This document shows, one piece after another, positions 36,612 through 44,805 of a stretch of 64,000 bases of DNA. The translations under genes and the position numbers were made by a program. The DNA lies in the NCBI GenBank assembly GCA_051061015.1, contig JBPFEG010000056.1, forward strand, positions 75,684 through 139,683, written 5' to 3'. The DNA comes from Methylomicrobium sp051061015 (GTDB lineage: Bacteria > Pseudomonadota > Gammaproteobacteria > Methylococcales > Methylomonadaceae). The notes below the pieces were generated by a model, which searched no databases, had not been told where the DNA came from, and worked only from the letters and a program-made list of their open reading frames with translations. Within the stretch, counting starts at the first letter, position 1, and the number at the start of each line of letters is the position of its first letter.

Positions 36612-37340
36612 ATGTTGGGTCTCAGGCGCACAATGACACTTGACCAGTACCTTACGCGCCGCAATGCCTATGCATATCCAGCTGTCGGTCTTGACGGTAC
36701 GCTAGCGAGCTACGCGCACCGTACCTTTACGTCTATCAGGTCGATGGAAGCTCATCATAGATCCCTTCTCCGGTCCGACGACGATGACAAGTGCGTCTTG
36801 GGCTACCTCAGCGTGATCTATTGGGGCCACTATAGTGGGCAAGACAAAATAGTTCGAGCTTCTCGTGCACTCGGAAAGGTACGGCTCGCTAAGGATGGGG
36901 CGGATCGCGAAAGAAAGGGGAAAGTCGAAAGAATGCGCGGTGTTGCTGACGTCGGAGTAAATATAGTCGCGGCACGCATTCGCCAGGCTACAGCACTTGT
37001 GGACAGTGGCAAATACGGCGACGCTCTGAGACATCTCGCCAAATTGCCACAGCTTAATTTCGCTTTCGCGTCAAAGGTGTGCACCTTCCTCCTGCCCGAG
37101 CAATGTGGTGTTATTGACTCTGTCATTGCGGATGCACATCCAAAGCTCGGTTTCCAGGTTGACTCGGAAGGGTACGTGCGAAACAACAGGACGAACGCTA
37201 CAAACTATGCGAGTTACTGTGAGTTTCTATCCAGAGAGGCGCAGGTGCTTAATATAAGTGGACCGACCTTTATGTGGGTGCATCTAGATAAGAGCCTTTG
37301 TATATGGCGAGCTGTGGACATCGAGCGCGCGATTTACTGA
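36612..37340 (+). CDS. unknown protein with weak DNA-glycosylase-like region
   Basis: A 242-residue protein (a later ATG at 36633 is possible). The middle (LAKLPQLNFAFASKVCTFLL, PEQCGVIDSVIA) resembles the HhH-GPD region of OGG-like glycosylases, with a Lys and an Asp 14 residues apart, but the match is weak. The C-terminus contains FMWVHLDKSLCIWRAVDIE. It is probably co-transcribed with the preceding gene. I cannot assign a function. Confidence 0.5.
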   Translation: MLGLRRTMTLDQYLTRRNAYAYPAVGLDGTLASYAHRTFTSIRSMEAHHRSLLRSDDDDKCVLGYLSVIYWGHYSGQDKIVRASRALGKVRLAKDGADRERKGKVERMRGVADVGVNIVAARIRQATALVDSGKYGDALRHLAKLPQLNFAFASKVCTFLLPEQCGVIDSVIADAHPKLGFQVDSEGYVRNNRTNATNYASYCEFLSREAQVLNISGPTFMWVHLDKSLCIWRAVDIERAIY

Positions 37341-37600
37341 ATCCCAAAGCCGTTGCACTAGAACGTCAACAGCCGCCTTCGGCGCTTGTCGCCGCCCAAT
37401 GAACTGTGCCATTGAGCGAGCAATTTGTAACCCATAGTAGCCGCTGTAAACTGTACAAAGACCGGCAGGAAATGGCCGAAGTCAGTCGATATTGTCAGCT
37501 TTGATTCAAACCGTTCTGTGAATCTGTCCGATCAAGTTTAGATTTTTACACAATTAGGCTGTATATCAGCGCCGTCTTCGAGAACGGCGGGCAAATAGCT

Positions 37601-40336
37601 CTATCGAAATAAATCGGCGAATTGCTTGGCAATGAGCTGCTTGTACAATAATCCAGCCTGATCTACGTCTCCGTATGCTAAAGCCTCAAGATACTGATCA
37701 ATCATTTGATCGTCATATGTTAGTGCTTTCGAAGGCTGAGAATTTCTTATCACGTCAAATAACTTATAACTAGCTTGATTTTCTTCAGTTTTATTCTTAA
37801 ACCTAAACTGAAACTCCCCATAATTATGTTCATGTAATTTCAGGTAATGTGAGTGAGCTTCAACTAAATCCCCATAAGCTACGGCTTCATGATAAGAGTT
37901 TAAAATCGTTTCATAAGACTGATCTTTAGTTGGAATTAAAATATTTTTTGTGGGATCAATAAATGCTGAATCCGAGTTTTTGATTTTTTTATTGAACTCT
38001 AAGCAATTATGCTCCCACAGCTGTTTGTAATAAATTAAGGCAGTTTCCTTGTCTCCATAAGCCAAGGCATCATGATATTCGTCAATTAATAAATCGTTTT
38101 TATCTAATTTTTCTAAATTATTTTGTGCTGCTGTGTTTCCTTGTTCAGCGGCTTTGCGGTACCAGATGATGGCCTGCAAATAACTTTGCTCTACTCCACG
38201 TCCTAGTTCGTACATTAGGCCTAATTTATTTTGCGCTACCGCATCGCCCTGTTCAGCGGCTTTGCGGTACCACATAACGGCTTGGGCGTAATCTTGAAAT
38301 ATGCCTTGCCCTTTGCTGTACATTAGGCCTAAATTATTTTGTGCAGCTGTGTTTCCTTGTTCAGCGGCTTTGCGGTACCAAAACAAGGCTTGGCCATAAT
38401 CTTGATCTACTCCACGTCCGGCATGGCACATGCAGCCTAAATTATTTTGCGCTACCGCACTCCTTTGTTCATCGGCTTTGCGGTACCAAAACAAGGCTTG
38501 GCCATAATCTTGATCTACTCCACGTCCTAGTTCGTACATGCAGCCTAAATTATTTTGCGCTTCTGCATCGCCTTGTTCAGCGGCTTTTTGATAACAATAA
38601 ACCGCGTGTTTCAAATGCTTATCTATGCCATATCCATTTTCGTACATGATCCCCAGATTAAATTGGGCAATTACTACTCCTTGCCTAGCTAAATTCCGAT
38701 AAATTTGGAAGGCCGTCTTATAGTTCTCCTGTTTATATTCATTAAAAGCATCATCAAGACCCTCCTGCCCGGTTAAAGTCGGAAGATTAACAACGGTTTT
38801 GGCGATTTTCTTCCCCCTTATGCCGGATGCATTTTCTCGGTAATAACCACTGGCAATGACGATAGAGTCGGCACCACTATGAGGACGAACAGCAGATTTT
38901 TTTGTGCTCCGAGGATAATTAGTCGAGTTTTCTTTAGCTGTATTTCGTCTTAAAGGCTGAGGAGGCTTCTCTTCTTTGATATTAGCTAAACGAAACAAAG
39001 CTAATCCGCTTAAAATACTGGAATCTACTGCACTATGGGTTGCCGTTTTCTTTAATTTTAAATAACTTGTCAGTGTCAATAGATTATGGTCGTTCAGTTG
39101 AGGCAATTTTTTTCTAGCAATAGCCAATGTATCCGTTACATTATTCGAAATTGTTACATTGAAAGAATTGGCATATTTTTGCAAAAAATGCATAACATAA
39201 TTTGCATCATGGATTACAAGGTTTGATTTACCTATGAAGGTCATGAATCGAGGGAAAACCTCATTGGGCTTATCTGACTTTTCAATCTTATATTTATTTA
39301 TTCCAGTTCCGAATTCCGCCGATCTATTTGGAAGATAGCGTTCTGTATACATGAGTGAGTGAAATTTATTTACAACAGCGCCATTTTCAAAAAGCGCCGC
39401 GCCAATCTCATAAATTTCATCTTGACCATATATCCTTTGCTGATTGGGATCGCCTGTTGTTTTTATAGCGACCGCAATAAATGTGCTTTTCCGTGGTGAT
39501 GGATTGGCTGACTTCTTACGTGAAATTTCAAATGCCGAATGCTGTTTTTTATGGCAAGAGTAACAGAGGGTGACATGATTTACAGGCTGATTCGTACCGT
39601 ACTTGGAAAGTGGAATGATATGATGGACATGAAGTTCAGATTGAGCGCTGGATTTCTGACAAATGACACAGGCATGACCGTCTTCAGACTTGATAAAATT
39701 TCTAAATCGTTCATTTTCCTCTTCACCCAACCGGTTAAGGATAACTTTTTCCGGGTTTATTAAACCCAATTGGAATGCGCGAATTAGCCGGTTTCTTTTG
39801 GATTTTAATTGATCGTAAGACGAGAGCGATGCAAGATAGCGAGTCATATATCCGTCAACTCGCTTGGATAGGCTAGCTTCCAGAGAGAGGTATTCTTTTT
39901 TCGCTTCTTCCTTTCTTATCAATTTCCCATTATACGCTTGCACATTTTCTTCATAGCGGGCAATAATTTCTTGCTGCATCCTTGCTGTAATGTTTTTGGC
40001 TTCCTCCCTTCTTGAGTAATCATCAATCAAACTGCGATACACGGAAGTGAGTAAACTTTCACTCGATTTAGCCTCCTGTAAAGCATAAAGGAGAGCTTGC
40101 TGTAGTTCCTGTTCTGGGTATTTCGGCGGAGCTATTGGCGAATCAGCCTCAAACTTCAAAAACCTTATTTGATTGACCTGTTCTGTTTCGTAGTGGAGTC
40201 GTAACGCGTTGATGGCAGTCTGAGGTGAATCCTCTCTATCTTTTGTAAGCTCTGATACACACCACTGACAGACAGTGATCCGGCAGCTATTAAATCGAGG
40301 CTTACGTTTGGGATTTAAACAAACTTCACATAACAT
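37601..40336 (-). CDS. HNH nuclease / inactivated DEDDh exonuclease / Sel1-repeat fusion
   Basis: A 911-residue multidomain protein. Residues 3-26 hold two Cys-x2-Cys pairs. A coiled coil follows (about 105-165). An HNH module spans 223-266: CVIC, LHVHHIIPLSKYGTNQ, LCYSCHKKQH. Residues 285-445 align with a DEDDh exonuclease, but the catalytic acids are gone: FIAVAIKTTG (Ala290 and Lys292 where D and E are expected), HDANYVMHFL (Val381 for Asp) and HSAVDSS (no Asp at His+5). Residues 520-745 are six Sel1-type repeats. Inference: a nuclease effector with a nucleic-acid-binding pseudo-exonuclease and a protein-sensing tail. Cargo of element B. Confidence 0.75.
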   Translation of the reverse strand: MLCEVCLNPKRKPRFNSCRITVCQWCVSELTKDREDSPQTAINALRLHYETEQVNQIRFLKFEADSPIAPPKYPEQELQQALLYALQEAKSSESLLTSVYRSLIDDYSRREEAKNITARMQQEIIARYEENVQAYNGKLIRKEEAKKEYLSLEASLSKRVDGYMTRYLASLSSYDQLKSKRNRLIRAFQLGLINPEKVILNRLGEEENERFRNFIKSEDGHACVICQKSSAQSELHVHHIIPLSKYGTNQPVNHVTLCYSCHKKQHSAFEISRKKSANPSPRKSTFIAVAIKTTGDPNQQRIYGQDEIYEIGAALFENGAVVNKFHSLMYTERYLPNRSAEFGTGINKYKIEKSDKPNEVFPRFMTFIGKSNLVIHDANYVMHFLQKYANSFNVTISNNVTDTLAIARKKLPQLNDHNLLTLTSYLKLKKTATHSAVDSSILSGLALFRLANIKEEKPPQPLRRNTAKENSTNYPRSTKKSAVRPHSGADSIVIASGYYRENASGIRGKKIAKTVVNLPTLTGQEGLDDAFNEYKQENYKTAFQIYRNLARQGVVIAQFNLGIMYENGYGIDKHLKHAVYCYQKAAEQGDAEAQNNLGCMYELGRGVDQDYGQALFWYRKADEQRSAVAQNNLGCMCHAGRGVDQDYGQALFWYRKAAEQGNTAAQNNLGLMYSKGQGIFQDYAQAVMWYRKAAEQGDAVAQNKLGLMYELGRGVEQSYLQAIIWYRKAAEQGNTAAQNNLEKLDKNDLLIDEYHDALAYGDKETALIYYKQLWEHNCLEFNKKIKNSDSAFIDPTKNILIPTKDQSYETILNSYHEAVAYGDLVEAHSHYLKLHEHNYGEFQFRFKNKTEENQASYKLFDVIRNSQPSKALTYDDQMIDQYLEALAYGDVDQAGLLYKQLIAKQFADLFR
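38110..38640 (-). repeat. tandem 108-base units encoding Sel1 repeats
   Basis: About five units of 108 bases (36 codons each) with near-identical cores, such as the segment coding RKAAEQG and AQNNLG. Two adjacent units share DQDYGQALFWYRKA exactly, pointing to recent internal duplication. The copy number may vary between strains. Confidence 0.8.
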
Positions 40337-40953
40337 TGCGTTTTTAGGGCCAGTTGTTATAAATTTTGCTCATATTGACGAGTTTCTAAAGTAACAGATT
40401 GGGAGCTTTCTAAGCAACCGACCCGGTAGTTAATGCCTAAAATAACTGATAACGTGTGGCACTGCGGAGTGAACGGCGCTATAGCAATGATCTTGTCCGA
40501 GCTTTGCGTGCACTCATCTGAGATAGTCATCACTTATTCTGGGGAGCCGTATGAAAATGACCATATAGGAAAATAGCTCACTAAAGCGCAATCGTTATAC
40601 GGTACAGCTTAAAGAGAAGGTCAAATTGCTAAATGCCTAAGTGATGTCTTCTCGTGGGATACTTTGATAAGGCATTACGGCCTCCGCGTTTAACGGAAAG
40701 TGTCATAGAGTAAGCTAGCCTGTGGATTCGCTATGCTAATGCGGCCAAAGAGGAAAGTGATGCGATTGCATTGGACGATGTGCCGGCAGGAAAAATTTAT
40801 GTCTTTAGTTGCCTTATGTGCCGGCGTTAAAAAACACCTGTGCGGATCGGCAAACGTGAAAAGCCGCTGTTGAAAGCGACGCCTACAGGTAGGCAAAGCG
40901 CTGTAACGATTCGATGAACTATTCGAGTTTTTAGGGCATTGCTTCGAGGAAAT
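40337..40953. other. gene-poor right end of element B
   Basis: About 620 bases. The only readable trace is YANAAKEESDAIALDDVPAG on the plus strand near 40730, interrupted by stops, which faintly resembles CoiA-like proteins. Otherwise I see nothing. Confidence 0.35.
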
Positions 40954-40973
40954 GTAACCCCGGCGTAACCCCA
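40954..40973. repeat. arm-type repeat of element B, right copy
   Basis: Identical over 20 bases to 31066-31085 in the same orientation, 33 bases inside the right attachment site. Confidence 0.7.
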
Positions 40974-40977
40974 GTCA

Positions 40978-41011
40978 ATAAAAAAGGGCTTAGACTTTCG
41001 TCTAAACCCTT
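40978..41011 (-). terminator. Rho-independent terminator of tRNA-Thr
   Basis: On the minus strand a 12-bp stem AAGGGTTTAGAC / GTCTAAGCCCTT with a GAAA loop and one mismatch is followed by TTTTTTATTG. It lies 8 bases past the tRNA CCA. Confidence 0.85.
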
Positions 41012-41067
41012 GTTTTATCTGGAGCTGGCGATGGGACTCGAACCCGCGACCGGCTGATTACAAATCA
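41007..41067. repeat. attachment site, right end of element B (inside tRNA-Thr)
   Basis: The full-length reference copy of the direct repeat; identical to 7031-7091 over 61 bases and to 30887-30945 over 59. Identity ends one to three bases past the anticodon loop (41058-41064), suggesting crossover at or near that loop. Confidence 0.9.
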
Positions 41068-41095
41068 GCTGCTCTACCAACTGAGCTACGCCAGC
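41020..41095 (-). tRNA. tRNA-Thr (anticodon TGT)
   Basis: A complete 76-base cloverleaf with CCA encoded. Acceptor GCTGGCG pairs with CGCCAGC, D arm AGCTCAGTTGGTAGAGC, anticodon stem GCTGA/TCAGC with loop TTTGTAA, and T arm GCGGGTTCGAGTCCC. It is the integration target of elements A and B. Confidence 0.97.
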
Positions 41096-41227
41096 GAAGA
41101 ATTGCGCATTATACAGAATAATTTTATTTTGGCCAGTATTTTTTGATCACTCAAGATCAGGCCGAAGGATGCAGGCATCAGCTGTCGAAGTTAAATAATT
41201 AAAATCAAATCTTTACCGGCAACACGA

Positions 41228-43396
41228 TCATTTTGATCTTTTTACGGTGCGACTGTTAACAACCCCATGCCCTCGGCTTGTTCCGGGTAGTCCTGCTTCC
41301 TTCCCGGTATATTTGGTCCTGAAACGTTGTATCTTTTCCGGTGCGATGCCCGTGCCTTTGGGCTGGAAGGAAGGGATCAGGTGGTGTTTGCCGTTGCCGA
41401 TCAGATCGCTGCGGCCCATCTCCTTTAACGCTTCGCGGAGCAGCGGCCAGTTGTTCGGGTCATGGTAGCGCAGGAAGGCTTTGTGCAGGCGGCGCTGTTT
41501 GACGCTTTTCGGGATATAGATCTTTTCGGCATTGCGGCCGACCTTGTGGAGCGTGTCCAGGCCGGAATGATACATCGCGGTTGCGATCGCCATCGGCGAC
41601 GGCAGGAAAGCCTGCACCTGGTCGGCCCGAAAGCCGTGGCGTTTCAGCCACAGGGCCAGATTCAGCATGTCCTGATCGGTCGTGCCTGGGTGCGCGGCGA
41701 TGAAATACGGGATCAGGTATTGTTCCTTGCCGGCTTCCTTCGAATATTTGTCGAACATTTCCTTGAATCGGTCGTAGGTGCCGATGCCGGGCTTCATCAT
41801 TTTGGAGAGCGGGCCCTGCTCGGTATGCTCGGGAGCGATTTTCAGATAACCGCCGACATGGTGAGTAACCAGTTCCTTCACGTATTCCGGGGACGTGACC
41901 GCAAGATCGTAGCGCAGACCCGAGGCGATGAAAATCTTCTTGATGCCGGGCAAGGCGCGCGCCCGCCGGTAAAGCTTGATCAGCGGCGTGTGGTCGGTGT
42001 TCAGGTTCGGGCAGATGCCCGGGAACACGCAGGAGGGCTTCCGGCAGGCCGCTTCGATCTTCGGGTCCTTGCAGGCAAGCCGGTACATATTCGCAGTCGG
42101 CCCACCCAGGTCGGAGATATGACCGGTAAAGGCTGGGGAAGTGTCGCGGATCGCCTCGATTTCGCGGATGATCGAATCTTCGGACCGGCTCTGGATGATC
42201 CGTCCCTCGTGTTCGGTGATCGAACAGAACGAACAGCCGCCAAAGCAACCGCGCATGATATTGACCGAATGCTGGATCATTTCGAAAGCCGGAATGTTCG
42301 CCTTGCCGTAGGTCTTGTGCGGAAGCCGCGAATAAGGCAGATCGAAAACACCGTCCATTTCTTTCGTGGTCAATGGAATCGCCGGCGGATTGATCCAGAC
42401 CTGGCGCTGGGCGTGCTGCTGGATCAACGGGCGCGCATTGCCCGGATTGGTTTCGCCGTGCATCACCCGGGAGGCATGCGCGTACAGCACCGGGTCGTCT
42501 TTCACGTCCTCATACGCCGGCAGCCGGATCACGGTGGTTGCGCGCTGATTTCTGAGCAGGGTCTTATCGAAACGGATCACGTTTTCGCCCGGCGCGGCTT
42601 CAGGCGCCTTCGTTTCGCAGGCCGGCTGCTCCTGATACGGATTTTGCGGCGGTATGATCGCGCCCGGCCTGTCGATCTCGGTCGAGTCCTTGACCGCGTA
42701 CCCTTCCGGAATGCCCTTCACGAAATGCACGGTACCGCGAATGCCGGTGATGTCCCCGATCGCTTCGCCATGCGCGAGACGGTGCGCGATTTCGACGATC
42801 TGCCGTTCGCCGTTGCCGTAAACCAGCAAATCGGCCTTCGAATCGAGCAGGACCGATTTTTTGACCGTATCGGACCAGTAATCGTAATGTGCAATCCGGC
42901 GCAGGCTCGCTTCGATCCCGCCGATGATGACCGGCACGTCTTTATAGGCCTCCCGGCAGCGGTGCGAATACACGCTGACCGCGCGGTCGGGCCGCTTGCC
43001 GGCCGTGCCGTCGGCAGTGTAAGCGTCGTTTGAACGGATTTTTTTGTCGGACGTATAACGGTTCACCATCGAATCCATATTGCCGCCGGTCACACCGAAA
43101 AACAGATTCGGACGACCCAGCTTCCGGAAATCATCCGCGCGGGTCCAGCCGGGCTGCGAGATAATACCGACCCTGAACCCCTGCGCTTCGAGTAGACGAC
43201 CAATCAATGCCATTCCGAAACTCGGATGATCGATATAGGCATCGCCGGTCACCAGAATGATATCGCAGCTGTCCCAGCCCAAGGTGTCCATTTCCTGCCT
43301 GCTCATCGGCAGTTCGGGAGCCACGCCGAAACGGTGCGCCCAGAATTTACGATACCCGAACAAATAAGGCTCGGTGGGTAAGACAGGATGGGTCAT
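41228..43396 (-). CDS. ygiQ: YgiQ-family radical SAM protein
   Basis: A 722-residue radical SAM enzyme of the YgiQ/UPF0313 family. The iron-sulfur motif is RGCFGGCSFCSITEH (C-x3-C-x2-C, around residue 380-390). The N-terminus has the B12-binding-like region (CDIILVTGDAYIDHPSFG), with IIGGIEASLRRIAHYDYW next. The C-terminal DUF3362 tail is present (PKSVKQRRLHKAFLRYHDP). The substrate is unknown. It is the second gene of an operon, overlapping the upstream spermidine-synthase-like gene by four bases. Confidence 0.93.
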   Translation of the reverse strand: MTHPVLPTEPYLFGYRKFWAHRFGVAPELPMSRQEMDTLGWDSCDIILVTGDAYIDHPSFGMALIGRLLEAQGFRVGIISQPGWTRADDFRKLGRPNLFFGVTGGNMDSMVNRYTSDKKIRSNDAYTADGTAGKRPDRAVSVYSHRCREAYKDVPVIIGGIEASLRRIAHYDYWSDTVKKSVLLDSKADLLVYGNGERQIVEIAHRLAHGEAIGDITGIRGTVHFVKGIPEGYAVKDSTEIDRPGAIIPPQNPYQEQPACETKAPEAAPGENVIRFDKTLLRNQRATTVIRLPAYEDVKDDPVLYAHASRVMHGETNPGNARPLIQQHAQRQVWINPPAIPLTTKEMDGVFDLPYSRLPHKTYGKANIPAFEMIQHSVNIMRGCFGGCSFCSITEHEGRIIQSRSEDSIIREIEAIRDTSPAFTGHISDLGGPTANMYRLACKDPKIEAACRKPSCVFPGICPNLNTDHTPLIKLYRRARALPGIKKIFIASGLRYDLAVTSPEYVKELVTHHVGGYLKIAPEHTEQGPLSKMMKPGIGTYDRFKEMFDKYSKEAGKEQYLIPYFIAAHPGTTDQDMLNLALWLKRHGFRADQVQAFLPSPMAIATAMYHSGLDTLHKVGRNAEKIYIPKSVKQRRLHKAFLRYHDPNNWPLLREALKEMGRSDLIGNGKHHLIPSFQPKGTGIAPEKIQRFRTKYTGKEAGLPGTSRGHGVVNSRTVKRSK

Positions 43397-44220
43397 TTTG
43401 TGATTACTCGGTTGATAACGCGGGAATTATTGGATCGGGTAAGCGCTTTAAGAAAGCCTGAAAATTCGATACGGTAAACTGACTCGAGCGTTTCCGCCCG
43501 GCTGCGCAGCGCCTTCAGCGAATACAGCGGTGCGCCTTTGTTGAAGGCCAAACCGATGATGTTGTCATAGGCGTTGACTGGCAAAAACAGCACCCGCTCC
43601 TGAAAGGCTTCATTCAGCCAATCGCAGTAAGCGGCGAATAAATTTTTGTCGGTATTCCACAGATTCACGATCAACATGCCGTCATCTTTCAGCAGCATCC
43701 GGCAGGCATCGAAAAACGCGATATTCGACAGCGACGGTGACATCCCGTCATGATCGAAAATATCGACGAACAAGAGACTGAAATAACCGCGCAAAGTTTC
43801 GACGCGGCGGCGCACGTATTCGCCGCCGTCGTCCAGGATCACCTTCAGGCGCTTGTCCAGCGGCAATCCGAAATGGCTGCGCGCAACCTTGACCACGTCT
43901 TTCCGGTATTCGACCGCGACTAACCGGCAATTCGGAAAATGATATAATAGATGCCGGGCGAGCGAACCGCCGCCCAAACCGAGTAATAAGCCCTGCTCCG
44001 GAGCATCTTTAAACAGCATCCAGCTATTCATCGCGCGCAAATAGGCCAGTTCCAGATTTTCCGGTTCATCCATGCGCAGGCTGCTTTGCCTGGCAGAGGA
44101 ACCGAAGTGCAGCGACCGGACGCCGTTTTGTTCGACCACTTCAATGACGCCGTCGTCATCGTGGCTTTGATAAATCAGCCGGCCTTTGACTCTGTACATG
44201 CCTTTGTTGCAAGTTTCCAA
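43393..44220 (-). CDS. spermidine-synthase-like methyltransferase-fold protein
   Basis: A 275-residue Rossmann protein of the SpeE family: GLGGGSLARHLLYHFP (81-96), VEYRKDVVKVARSHFGLP, VILDDGGEYVRRR and LLFVDIFDHDGMSP. The aminopropyl-transfer tetrad is not fully evident, so it may act on another substrate or be a non-catalytic paralogue. ATGA overlap with ygiQ indicates one transcript. Confidence 0.8.
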   Translation of the reverse strand: METCNKGMYRVKGRLIYQSHDDDGVIEVVEQNGVRSLHFGSSARQSSLRMDEPENLELAYLRAMNSWMLFKDAPEQGLLLGLGGGSLARHLLYHFPNCRLVAVEYRKDVVKVARSHFGLPLDKRLKVILDDGGEYVRRRVETLRGYFSLLFVDIFDHDGMSPSLSNIAFFDACRMLLKDDGMLIVNLWNTDKNLFAAYCDWLNEAFQERVLFLPVNAYDNIIGLAFNKGAPLYSLKALRSRAETLESVYRIEFSGFLKALTRSNNSRVINRVITK

Positions 44221-44412
44221 TATACTGTCTCCCCATTATACCCCAAGATGCTTTTTAACCTGTTGAATTTATTGTTTTCATCGGCAAAATACCGGCCGTT
44301 CCGCCGCTTGAAAAAACGAGCACTGCCCTAATATCCGACAAGCGTAAGCCGGACGAACACGGCCTGTAAAACCGATTTATTACCCTTTCTTTAATCATCC
44401 CGAGAGTCGATC

Positions 44413-44796
44413 ATGAAACCGTTTCTTTTCCTTGTTTTATTGTCATCCTCATTCGCCGCTATTGCGAACGATCCGAAAAACGAATGGCACAACACCACTC
44501 TGTCTGATGCTACGATAAAAAAAATCCAGGAAGCCCGCTTCGAATATAAAAAATGCGTGGATGCCGAAATCCAGAAACCGGCCTATCAATCCGAGGATGT
44601 GCGCACCGGCGCCGAAAAAGTCGTCAAGCAATGCGAATCGGTACTGGCGAAGATGCGTGATGTCTATGCGGGCGAAAAAGTGCCCGACGCGATCATTGAC
44701 CGCCATATGAAACAAATGCGCCTGCAGACAACTCGAACTGTAATTCAAAATCTGATGTTTGCGGCGGCCGCCCGCGAAGCCGGCCAAAAACCATAA
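44413..44796 (+). CDS. exported helical protein
   Basis: A 127-residue protein with signal peptide (MKPFLFLVLLSSSFAAIA, cleavage near AIA-ND). The mature part is helical with two cysteines (KKCVDAEIQ and VVKQCESVL), which could form a disulfide in the periplasm, and ends with MKQMRLQTTRTVIQNLMFA. It lies 9 bases before the DUF2760 gene, so it may belong to the DUF2760-Hsp70 operon. The family is not recognised. Confidence 0.65.
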   Translation: MKPFLFLVLLSSSFAAIANDPKNEWHNTTLSDATIKKIQEARFEYKKCVDAEIQKPAYQSEDVRTGAEKVVKQCESVLAKMRDVYAGEKVPDAIIDRHMKQMRLQTTRTVIQNLMFAAAAREAGQKP

Positions 44797-44805
44797 GGAG
44801 AATTC

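Larger units (their letters stand above)
30887..41067. mobile_element. integrative element B (about 10 kb) in tRNA-Thr
   Basis: Bounded by attachment repeats at 30887 and 41007, with its own integrase and a 20-bp GTAACCCC repeat at each end (31066-31085, 40954-40973). Contents: integrase, AlpA-like HTH, primase-helicase, a palindrome-rich region, two unknown proteins and an HNH-pseudoexonuclease-Sel1 protein. It is directly next to the intact tRNA, so it is probably the most recent insertion. Confidence 0.85.

Noticed and set aside
38150..38640. Possible CRISPR array because of regular repeats
   Set aside because: The period is 108 bases, the repeats are coding and in frame, and they translate to Sel1 repeats; no short spacers.
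40690..40896. A 68-codon minus frame and CoiA-like traces on the plus strand
   Set aside because: Stops interrupt the plus trace after some 40 codons and the similarity is too faint to annotate as a gene.
41462..43033. A 523-codon plus-strand open frame
   Set aside because: It is antisense to ygiQ, which has the radical SAM motif and family-wide conservation; the opposite frame is a high-GC shadow.
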